A DNA stretch of 64,000 nucleotides from DASCOT01 sp965197275. Lineage in GTDB: Bacteria > Acidobacteriota > UBA890 > WLXD01. Positions 6,770 through 14,007 of this stretch are shown piece by piece. The stretch covers positions 62,001-126,000 of the forward strand of contig CBDAMQ010000032.1 of the NCBI GenBank assembly GCA_965197275.1, read 5' to 3'. A program made the position numbers and the translations under genes. Numbering within the stretch: the first letter of the stretch is position 1; each line of letters opens with the position of its first letter. The notes beneath the pieces were generated by a model, which was not told the DNA's origin, did no database searches, and worked only from the letters and a program-made list of their open reading frames with translations.

Positions 6770-7789
6770 TCAAGACCGTTTCAGGATCAACACTTCCGCG
6801 TCTTTACCGTTGCCCACGACCACGAAGACGTGCGAACCAGAGACGCCAACATCGCGCGCCGGTCCTGCAGTCTCGTAGGAGCCGACCGATCTGGGTTCGG
6901 AAGGCGTCGACAGGTCCACGATATGAACTCCGGCCCGGCCGTCGGCCACGTAGGCGAGGGTACCCTCCAGGGCGACGCGCTCGGCACGACCCGGCGTCTC
7001 GAACGTCGCCGTCTTCACCGGCGCCATCGGATTCGACACGTCGTACACCTGGAGATTGCCGCCCCCGGCGCCGCACACGAGCGTCGGTCCTTCATTACCA
7101 GAGGCCGATGAAACCTCGATTGAATGGGGAGCGCTGGGAGCGTGGAGCACGCTGACCGGGTTCGGGGGCCCCGGCTCCGAAAGGTCGAACAGATAGAGCC
7201 CGGTAGGCGAGTCCACCGCATACGCCAACTTCCCCAACGTCACGACATCGCGAGCGTAGCCGTCGAGGAAGAACGAACCGACTACGGTCGGCTCGGCCTC
7301 GTTCGACGCGTCGAGCATCACGAGGCCCTCCATGTGATCGATGATCACGATCTTCGTCTCGAAGACCGCCCCGATCTTGGCTTGACCGAGTGTGTCGTGC
7401 GAGCTCACCAGTTTCGGTGCCGCCGGATCCGAGATGTCGAGGATGCCGAGCCCGAAGAAGTTGGCTCCGACGTATGCACGCGACCCGGCGAGCCGGAACC
7501 CCCAGATCTCCTCGGGAAACTCGTACGATCCCAGACGCCGCGGTGCCGTTGGATCGGCGACGTCGAAGATCATGAAGATCCTGCCGGTCGAGATGTATGC
7601 GTAGCCGTTCCGCGCCCTCACGAGGCTCGTCGGATCGAGTACCCGATGCACTCCCGGCACGGGTATCGACCCGATCTGTTCGAGGCTCACCTGCTGCGTG
7701 GAAGCCTTGACGGCGGCCGTCGAGGTGGCTACGAGTACCAGCGCGACCGCCACATGAAGGCCGATCCGTCGCACCCGTTGGGTTGTCAC
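6770..7789 (-). CDS. Secreted LVIVD-repeat beta-propeller protein
   Basis: 339 aa with an N-terminal signal peptide (residues about 8-30, VALVLVATSTAAVKAS). At least six repeats follow of the LVIVD type, each of the form 'YAY(I/V)..G.....(F/L)D(I/V)(A/S)(D/N)P.AP...GS' (for example MIFDVADPTAPRRLGSY, GILDISDPAAPKLVSS, VYDVSNPMAPVKTAT). These build a beta-propeller of unknown ligand. Start is GTG at 7789, overlapping the TGA of the upstream PQQ-like gene (GTGA), so the two are translationally coupled. Last gene of a three-gene minus-strand operon with a serine hydrolase. Confidence 0.8.
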   Translation of the reverse strand: MTTQRVRRIGLHVAVALVLVATSTAAVKASTQQVSLEQIGSIPVPGVHRVLDPTSLVRARNGYAYISTGRIFMIFDVADPTAPRRLGSYEFPEEIWGFRLAGSRAYVGANFFGLGILDISDPAAPKLVSSHDTLGQAKIGAVFETKIVIIDHMEGLVMLDASNEAEPTVVGSFFLDGYARDVVTLGKLAYAVDSPTGLYLFDLSEPGPPNPVSVLHAPSAPHSIEVSSASGNEGPTLVCGAGGGNLQVYDVSNPMAPVKTATFETPGRAERVALEGTLAYVADGRAGVHIVDLSTPSEPRSVGSYETAGPARDVGVSGSHVFVVVGNGKDAEVLILKRS

Positions 7790-9189
7790 CGCGTGCCTCG
7801 CGCGATCCGGTAGAGCTTCGATTTCGTCCTCAGAATCAGGCTGCCGCGCACGATGGCCGGCGTTGCCAACGACATCTCGTCGAGCGAGTTCTTGCCGAGG
7901 ATCTTGAACTCCGGCCCTGCCTGCACCACGTAGGTGTCGCCGTCCTCGCTCAGCAGGAAGATCTTGTCGTTGTATGCCCAGGGCGAGGCGGTGAAGCCGT
8001 TGCCGATCTCGAGACGTTGGCGGCCGTACACTTCTTCGCCTGTGCGCGCGTCGTGGCTGAGGAAGAACCCCCGGTCGAGCAAGGTGTAGAAGTAATCTCC
8101 GTACACCAGCGCCGAAGTGTTGTACGTACCCAGCAGCGGGTACGACCAGGCGACGTGCTCGGACGATCTCAGCGGGCCCGGGAATCCGGTCGACAGGCCA
8201 CCCTGTTCGTCACGCCAAAGCGTGATGTCCCCCGATGCGCCGGGACGAACGGCGTACACCGGACGAAGCGGTGCCCCTGGGTAGCCGGAGGCGATGTAGA
8301 CGAGTCCATGCTTGGCGAACGGTGTTGGAACCGTGAGCGCCGACATCCCGTCGATCTCCCACAGCAGGTTGCCATCGAGATCGTACGAGCGGACTCCTTG
8401 GCTGCCCGCCGTGACGATCTCGGTGCGGAGCTCGTTTTCCCAGATGAACGGGGTAGCCCAGTTCTGCCCGCGCTCATCCCGCGCCACCTTCCAGATCTCC
8501 TCGCCCGTCTCTGCATCGAAGGCGACGATGAAGGACTGAGTCGTGTTGTCGTTGACGATGTACAGGCGGCCATCGTGGAGGGCCGGCGAGGCAGCGGTGC
8601 CAAACCCGAGAGTGGTCTCGAACGCGCCGATCTGTCTGGTCCAGACGGTCTCCCCGCTCATGTTCAAGGAGCTGACGAGACCGATGCTGCCGAAGTAGAC
8701 GTACAGGTGCCGGCCATCGGTGACCGGGGTTTCCGACGCGAAGCTGTTTTTGATGTGCTTGGCGATCGGCGGGCCGACGCGGTGCAGCTCCCGCTCCCAG
8801 TTCATTTCTCCAGTAGCGAAGTCGACGGCGTACACCATCCAGCGATGTTCCGCCGACGCCCTGAAGGCTCCGTTGGCGTTTCCCGGATCGTAGAGACCCG
8901 GCAACGGAGTGGGCTCGTCGCCCGAGCTGATTGCCGACGTGATGAAGACATGATCGCCCCAGACCACGGGCGAGCTCCAGCTCTGCCCGGGAACGTCGAT
9001 CTTCCAAACGACGTTGTCCGTTTCACTCCAGGTGTCGGGCAGGGCGGGATCGTCGGAAACGTCACCCGCCCGCGGACCGCGGAAACGTGACCATTGGTCC
9101 TGACCCACTGCCGAGGTGTCGATCGTCGTCAGCAACGCCAACGCGATGGCGCCGACAACGCAGTGGTTGATCCGACGGTTCCTCATCAC
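7786..9189 (-). CDS. Secreted PQQ-like (BamB-fold) beta-propeller protein
   Basis: 467 aa with a signal peptide (GAIALALLTTIDTSAVGQ, residues about 13-30). After the WSRFRGPRAGDVSDDP opening typical of this family come repeated tryptophan-docking-type blades (VVWKIDVPGQSWSSPVVWGDHVF, AFDAETGEEIWKV, SYDLDGNLLWEIDG). Members look like PQQ dehydrogenases but lack the catalytic metal site; none of the vicinal Cys or DxD motifs of true quinoproteins is seen. Probable periplasmic scaffold or binding protein. Start lies 1 base from the stop of the serine hydrolase. A segment of this gene (about 8821-8927) is duplicated in inverted context near 10663-10770. Confidence 0.8.
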   Translation of the reverse strand: MMRNRRINHCVVGAIALALLTTIDTSAVGQDQWSRFRGPRAGDVSDDPALPDTWSETDNVVWKIDVPGQSWSSPVVWGDHVFITSAISSGDEPTPLPGLYDPGNANGAFRASAEHRWMVYAVDFATGEMNWERELHRVGPPIAKHIKNSFASETPVTDGRHLYVYFGSIGLVSSLNMSGETVWTRQIGAFETTLGFGTAASPALHDGRLYIVNDNTTQSFIVAFDAETGEEIWKVARDERGQNWATPFIWENELRTEIVTAGSQGVRSYDLDGNLLWEIDGMSALTVPTPFAKHGLVYIASGYPGAPLRPVYAVRPGASGDITLWRDEQGGLSTGFPGPLRSSEHVAWSYPLLGTYNTSALVYGDYFYTLLDRGFFLSHDARTGEEVYGRQRLEIGNGFTASPWAYNDKIFLLSEDGDTYVVQAGPEFKILGKNSLDEMSLATPAIVRGSLILRTKSKLYRIARGTR

Positions 9190-9190
9190 G

Positions 9191-10528
9191 CTACGGTGAG
9201 GTTTCCGTACCGAAGACCCCTTCGAGCACGGCGCGCAGCACCGACAGTGGGTTCATCTCGCTGCCCTCGGTGTCCTTGATGTAGCCGGCATAGGCGGCCA
9301 CGTAGTCGCGCTCGGGGTTGATCAACAGGCCCTGGCCGCCCCAGCCGCCCTTGTAGAAGTCGTCGTTGTCGAACACCACGTCCCACTGATAGACGTTGTG
9401 CCGCACTCCCTCGGTGGTGCGCGGTGTTCGGGAGTTCTGCAGCAACTCGGGTCGGCCGCCGTGCAGGATCAGATCGACGTAGCGGTCGGAGACGATCTTG
9501 CGATCCGAGACGGCGCTGTGGCTGGGCGTGAACAACAGGCCGAAGCGCGCCACGTCGCGCACGTTCGCCAGCAGTCCGCCCGCAACGAGCGGAATCCCGT
9601 TGCGGCCGGCGAAAATCGAGGCGTCGGCTTCGGCGCCGATGTGCCTCCACACTTCGCGCGTGAGCGCGTCCTGGAACGGCATGCCGGTGACCTTCTCGAT
9701 CAGCCATCCGATCAGCACCGTGTTGGCGCTCGCATAGTCGAACCCGGTGCCCTGCTCCGACCAGAAGCCGTAGTTGAAGTTGGCCAGCATGTCGTAGGGG
9801 TTGTCTTCCGGAATGTCCACCGCAAGCCCGTTACCGAGGGTTGCTTCCTGGTGGTTCCAACACGATGCCGCGTCGGAGTAGGCATCGGAGCAGTCGATGC
9901 CGGAGGCCATGTCGAGCGCGTTGCGCACCGTGATGCTCGCCAGGTGGGTCCCGGCGAGCTCCGGGATGTAGGTCTCCAGCGGCTGGCTGACGTCGACCTC
10001 GCCCCGATCCTCGAGGATCGCCAGCACGGTGGAAGTGAACACCTTGGTCACCGACCAGAAGATCGGCTTCTCGTAGGGCTGCATTCGCGGGTAGGCCTCG
10101 AACACAATGTCGCCACGATGCACGATCACCATGCCCATGGTGGCCGAATGCTCGCTATCGAGAAACGCGCGGTAGCCCAGGTGTCCATCCGGCGTCTCCA
10201 CCGGGAACCGAGCGATCTCCGCCATCGGGCGCCGCGCCAGGGGCTTCACCTGACCGTCCCGGTAGACGTTCACCGTCGGCGCGATCTGGTGGACGTTGCG
10301 GTGACTCCAGGCGAGCTGCTCACCGACTGCGTCCCACCACGCCGTCTCCGTTGGAATCGCACGGTGTCGGCGAAGGGTCTCCTCCACCGTGGAGGTGGGC
10401 TCGAACTCGGCCATCTGTCGAGGCGCCGATGGCTCGGGAACGTCATTCCCCGGCGCATTGCAGGCGCCTAGTAAGCCCGCAGCCAGGAGTGCCATACCGG
10501 CGGCCGTGCGGAAGTGTGGAGACTGCAT
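9191..10528 (-). CDS. Serine hydrolase lipoprotein, beta-lactamase/penicillin-binding fold
   Basis: 445 aa. A lipobox (LLAAGLLGAC, Cys about 23) marks an exported lipoprotein. The class C beta-lactamase fold motif SxxK is at Ser159-Val-Thr-Lys162 (FWSVTKVFTS), the second motif is YASAN (about residue 265), and a late GGWGGQGLL stretch stands where the HxG/KTG motif is expected. Substrate cannot be told; relatives include esterases, D-peptidases and 6-aminohexanoate-type hydrolases. First gene of the operon with the PQQ-like and LVIVD genes. A second, unrelated-in-detail serine hydrolase is at 18045. Confidence 0.85.
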   Translation of the reverse strand: MQSPHFRTAAGMALLAAGLLGACNAPGNDVPEPSAPRQMAEFEPTSTVEETLRRHRAIPTETAWWDAVGEQLAWSHRNVHQIAPTVNVYRDGQVKPLARRPMAEIARFPVETPDGHLGYRAFLDSEHSATMGMVIVHRGDIVFEAYPRMQPYEKPIFWSVTKVFTSTVLAILEDRGEVDVSQPLETYIPELAGTHLASITVRNALDMASGIDCSDAYSDAASCWNHQEATLGNGLAVDIPEDNPYDMLANFNYGFWSEQGTGFDYASANTVLIGWLIEKVTGMPFQDALTREVWRHIGAEADASIFAGRNGIPLVAGGLLANVRDVARFGLLFTPSHSAVSDRKIVSDRYVDLILHGGRPELLQNSRTPRTTEGVRHNVYQWDVVFDNDDFYKGGWGGQGLLINPERDYVAAYAGYIKDTEGSEMNPLSVLRAVLEGVFGTETSP

Positions 10529-10603
10529 CTCTCCTCCGGGCGTCTAGATGCTGAAGGCTACACGTATGACGGATGCGGGGTGTTTCCACAAGGGCCGTGC
10601 GCG

Positions 10604-10675
10604 ATGGGTGAGGTGTGGCTGGCCGAGGACACCCGCCTGGGCCGCGAGGTGGCGATCAAGGTGTCGACGTCGTAA
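10604..10675 (+). pseudogene. Ser/Thr protein kinase N-lobe fragment
   Basis: Plus-strand frame MGEVWLAEDTRLGREVAIKV then STS and a TAA. This is exactly the end of the kinase glycine-rich loop (GxGGMGEV) through the VAIK lysine, very close to the equivalent segment of the intact kinase at 58402 (MGEVYRARDTTLDREVALKL). Homology is lost just upstream of the Met and right after VAIKV, where inverted PQQ-like sequence begins. Clearly a broken gene. Confidence 0.75.
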
Positions 10676-10770
10676 ACCATCCAGCGATGTTCCGCCGACG
10701 CCCTGAACGCCCCGCTGGCGTTTCCCGGATCGTAAAGGCCCGGCAGCGGAGTGGGCTCGCCGCCCGAGCT
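10663..10770 (-). pseudogene. Inverted partial copy of the PQQ-like propeller gene
   Basis: On the minus strand it reads SSGGEPTPLPGLYDPGN and then GAFRASAEHRWMVYDVD, matching the intact gene's SSGDEPTPLPGLYDPGN...GAFRASAEHRWMVYAVD (8821-8927). DNA identity over about 107 bases is near 90% by eye. The flanking blades are missing. Confidence 0.75.
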
Positions 10771-10933
10771 TCGAGGACCGTACTCTGCGACAGGGCGGGG
10801 ACCGCGTCGCAACTGCGACCTTCCTTGACGCGGCGAACGACTCCGTAGAAAGCTCGTGATGAATGCGTGCTGGCACTAATCTGATCATTGTCGGGCACGT
10901 GCGCTGACACCGCTGAAGGGAGGCCCCGCTCTG

Positions 10934-12391
10934 ATGTCTTTGCTCACGAGTGCGTTCAACTGGGGGGTCCCGCTGCTGACGATCAGCTTCGGACTGTTCG
11001 TCGTCTATCTGGTGGTCAAGTCGCGCTATAAGAAGGCCGGGCCCGACGAGGCGTTGATCGTCTACGGTCGCCGCAAGCTAATCGGCGAGAAGGTCGTCGG
11101 CGAGGAGGGCCAGACACAGGGATACCGCATTGTGCGCGGCGGCGGCACGTTCATCTGGCCGGGTTGGGAAGCCTACGAGCGGCTCTCACTGAAGATCATG
11201 ACCCTCGAGATGAACCTGCCGCACGTGTACACGGAGCAGGGGATCCCGATCAACGTCAAGGCGGTCGCCCAGGTCAAGGTCAAGGGCTCAACCGGCGCGA
11301 TCCAGCGCGCTGCGGCGAGTTTTCTCGGCGTCGAGGTCAAGGAGATCCAGCAGACCATCCAAGAGACGGTCGCAGGCCACCTTCGCGGCATCGTCGGTAC
11401 CCTGACTGTCGAGTTGCTATACCGCGATCAGAAGTCGTTTCAGGAGAAGATTCGCGATGAGGCGAACAGCGACCTCGATGGAATGGGCTTCGAGTTCAAG
11501 TCTTTCGTCTTCCAGGAGATCCAAGACGAACAGGGCTATCTCGACGCTCTCGGCCAGCCAAAGATCCAGGAGGCGCTCAAGCGCGCACGTATCGCCACCG
11601 CCAGCGCCGACCACGACGCCGCCGTAGAGGAGGAGGCGGCCCGCCGCGGCAAGGAGGAAAAGCGCCTACAGGTCGATACCGAGATCGCCGAGGCCGACAA
11701 GCTGCTGTCGCTGAAGAAGGCGACGATTCGAGAGGAAGTCGACGTCGCCGACGCGCAGGCCGTCAAGGCCGGCGAGATGGAGCTCAAGCAACAGGACATC
11801 GGCATCGCCGAGAAAGAGGTCGAGCGCCAGAAGCTCGAGCTCAACGCGACGGTGCGTGAGAAGGCGGAGGCAGAGCGCTACGAGATCGAGCAACGTGCCG
11901 CCGCCGATCGCAAGAAGCGTGAGGAGCAGGCCGAGGCGGTGCGCGCCGAGGGGCTGGCGCGTGCTGCTGCCGAGGCTGCGGAGCGGCGCGAGGTAGGCCT
12001 CGCAGAAGCCGAGGCCATCCAGGCGAAGGGCACGGCGGAGGCGGAGGCCCGACGGTTGCTCGCCGCAGCGCTGAAACTCTACAACGAGGCCGGCCTCTCG
12101 ATCGAGGCGCTGAAAGTGTTGCCTGACATCGCCGCTGCCGTGTCGGAACCGCTGTCGAGGGCCGGCACGACGACGATCATCAGCCAGGGCAATGGGAAGG
12201 GGAGTGGCACCGGCGCCGCCAAGCTCACCGAAGACGTCATACAGGTGCTCAGCCAGCTCGGCCCGATTTTGCAGCAGCTCGCCGGAGTCGACCTCGACGA
12301 ATTCCTGCGCGGCATCGCCGCCCTCCCGGGCGCCGCCGCCGCCAACTTGGGCACACCTGACGACGGCGGCGGAGGGGATGATCGGGCATGA
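10934..12391 (+). CDS. Flotillin-like SPFH/Band 7 membrane scaffold protein
   Basis: 485 aa. An N-terminal membrane anchor (residues about 8-30, WGVPLLTISFGLFVVYLVV) leads into an SPFH/Band 7 domain (about 35-215; EALIVYGRRKL, then GGGTFIWPGWEAYERLSL and LRGIVGTLTVELLYRDQ). A long alanine/glutamate coiled coil of the flotillin type follows (about 215-390; repeated EAEA, QAEAVRAEGLARAAAEA). The C-terminus has the AGLSIEALKVLPDIAAAVSEPL helix and a Gly-rich tail. Flotillins organise functional membrane microdomains and oligomeric signalling platforms. A GGAGG-like GGGAGGC box precedes the ATG. The next gene overlaps by 4 bases, so the pair is one operon. Confidence 0.9.
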   Translation: MSLLTSAFNWGVPLLTISFGLFVVYLVVKSRYKKAGPDEALIVYGRRKLIGEKVVGEEGQTQGYRIVRGGGTFIWPGWEAYERLSLKIMTLEMNLPHVYTEQGIPINVKAVAQVKVKGSTGAIQRAAASFLGVEVKEIQQTIQETVAGHLRGIVGTLTVELLYRDQKSFQEKIRDEANSDLDGMGFEFKSFVFQEIQDEQGYLDALGQPKIQEALKRARIATASADHDAAVEEEAARRGKEEKRLQVDTEIAEADKLLSLKKATIREEVDVADAQAVKAGEMELKQQDIGIAEKEVERQKLELNATVREKAEAERYEIEQRAAADRKKREEQAEAVRAEGLARAAAEAAERREVGLAEAEAIQAKGTAEAEARRLLAAALKLYNEAGLSIEALKVLPDIAAAVSEPLSRAGTTTIISQGNGKGSGTGAAKLTEDVIQVLSQLGPILQQLAGVDLDEFLRGIAALPGAAAANLGTPDDGGGGDDRA

Positions 12392-13434
12392 CGCTCGATG
12401 AGTTCTTGCAGGAGCTTTCGGCGCGCCGCGGCGTACACCGCAAGATCATGCTAGTGACGCGCTACTGGCGCCAGATTCAAGGCTTGCCGGCCGACGAGCA
12501 GCGACAAGTCGCGTTGGCGCTCGGTAGCAAGGCGGCGTGGAATCGGCTCGAGAAGCTCTTCGCCAAGGACGGCACCCTCTCCGACGGAGAGTTGGCGTTA
12601 AAGCGCACCCTCGATCGGGTTGGCCGGGCGGATCCCGATGGGCTGCGCAAGCTAGCCTCCAACGCTCGGTCCGGAAACTACGGCGACCTGAGCAGGGACC
12701 TGGTCGATCTGGTCGTCGAGGCGGTCGACGAAGAGGCGGACTATTCCGCCGAGACCGGCGGCGCCAGCGAAGATACGGCGATCGATGACGAGGCCGCGCC
12801 CCTCCACGCGGCAGAGCCTATCGACGAACCCGCGGCCACCGACGAAGCGGTATCTGGCGAAGAGGCTCCCGACGAAAGGCCGGCGGCTGAGGGTGGCCGG
12901 GCCGACGAGATACCCGATGTCGTCGAGGCGCCCCACGCGGCCGCCGTTGCCACTCGCTCGCCCCCGTTGCGAGAGACTGTTGCCGAGGCGGCGGCGCCGC
13001 CGTCGGAGGTGATCGCCGAGTCGGCGCCACCGCCGTCCGATTCTGGCGCCGGAACCGGGGCGGCTGGCTTCCCGGCAACTTCCGCCGCCGAGAAGCTCGG
13101 TCTGCTGCGGGAGCTGCGCGACGACCCCGGCTTCGGAGCGCGACTCGGCCGGTCGGGCAGGGCGCAGTTGCTCGCCCGACTCAGCCCCGGCTGGGCGGCT
13201 CGACGAGCCCTCAGTGAGCTGATCCGGGGCGGGGCAATCGACGGCCTCGACGAGGCGTTGCGGCTCACGGGGGCGCTCCATTCCGATGTACAGAAAGCCT
13301 GGTGCCTGGGTGATCTGGTGCAGCACTGGCCGCTCGACGAAACAGCGCTCGAACGGATACTGCGCGTCGCTCCCAGTCCCGCCGCCATCAGCAGGCTCCG
13401 GCGCCGGCATGCGCGTCGGCACTCCCTCCGCTGA
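12388..13434 (+). CDS. Hypothetical flotillin-operon protein
   Basis: 348 aa, unrecognised. It overlaps the flotillin stop (ATGA), so translation is coupled. An N-terminal helical domain (residues about 1-110, TLDEFLQELSARRGVHRK then WNRLEKLFAKDGTLS) is joined by a long disordered Ala/Glu/Pro-rich linker (about 110-235, acidic) to a second helical domain (about 240-340; KLGLLRELRDDPGFGARL, AQLLARLSPGWAARRALSELI). The C-terminus is a basic tail (RLRRRHARRHSLR). No signal peptide or membrane segment. Likely a cytosolic partner recruited to flotillin platforms; the linker suggests it bridges two partners. Function unknown. Confidence 0.75.
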   Translation: MTLDEFLQELSARRGVHRKIMLVTRYWRQIQGLPADEQRQVALALGSKAAWNRLEKLFAKDGTLSDGELALKRTLDRVGRADPDGLRKLASNARSGNYGDLSRDLVDLVVEAVDEEADYSAETGGASEDTAIDDEAAPLHAAEPIDEPAATDEAVSGEEAPDERPAAEGGRADEIPDVVEAPHAAAVATRSPPLRETVAEAAAPPSEVIAESAPPPSDSGAGTGAAGFPATSAAEKLGLLRELRDDPGFGARLGRSGRAQLLARLSPGWAARRALSELIRGGAIDGLDEALRLTGALHSDVQKAWCLGDLVQHWPLDETALERILRVAPSPAAISRLRRRHARRHSLR

Positions 13435-13512
13435 GTCTGATAGGGCCCGGCGAACCACGCGTGATGGAGCTTCGCGTCAGCCTCAATTGGCTATACCACC
13501 CGGCGTGGAACG

Positions 13513-13932
13513 ATGGAGCTGTACCCGTCGATCTCGCCCGACGGCCGCTTCTTCGCGTATCAGTCCAACGACACCGGACGATTCGAGGTCTACGTCATGA
13601 AGGTCGAGAGCCGGCGACGCTGGTTGATCTCGACGGCCGGCGGCGGTAGGCCGACCTGGACCCGGGATGGCGGCGAGATCGTGTTCGCGTCTCGTGGCGA
13701 ACGATTCTCCGTTGCGGTGAGCACAGAGCCGGAGTTCACCCACTCGACCCCCGAGGCGCTCTACCCGCTGGCCGGATATGCGGGCAACTACGAAGTCACC
13801 GCCGACGGCGCGCGGTTCTTGCAGCTGAAGCGCGAAGATGCCGCCGAGCAGGCCGCGCCGGAGACCCCGCACATCCGCGTCGTGCTCAACTGGTTCGAGG
13901 AGTTGAAGCAGCGGGTGCCGATAGAGAGATAG
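13513..13932 (+). pseudogene. C-terminal PD40/TolB-like end of a Ser/Thr kinase, truncated
   Basis: 139 codons. It contains a PD40 (TolB-like propeller) blade (LYPSISPDGRFFAYQSNDT) and RPTWTRDGGEIVFASRG, and ends with HIRVVLNWFEELKQRVP. This NWFEELKxRVP ending is the usual C-terminus of acidobacterial kinase-PD40 proteins. No kinase domain or membrane segment precedes it: the frame hits a stop at about 13461. So only the 3' end of a much longer gene (usually 800-900 codons) remains. Together with the kinase N-lobe piece at 10604 on the same strand it may be the other end of the same broken gene, with the flotillin genes between. Confidence 0.7.
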
Positions 13933-14007
13933 ATCGTGGATTGGTTTCTGCCGCTTGCGGCGCCGCGCCGAGGAGAGCAGCGGGCTGAGGAGGGCGAACC
14001 GCGCCGG

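Larger units (their letters stand above)
10544..10890. other. Mosaic of gene fragments
   Basis: No intact gene. It joins a plus-strand Ser/Thr kinase N-lobe piece (10604-10663) directly to an inverted, about 90% identical copy of part of the PQQ-like gene (10663-10770). The remainder (10771-10890) contains no recognisable coding. Confidence 0.6.

Noticed and set aside
7783..9090. Plus-strand 435-codon frame
   Set aside because: Antisense to the PQQ-like propeller gene, with no recognisable motifs.
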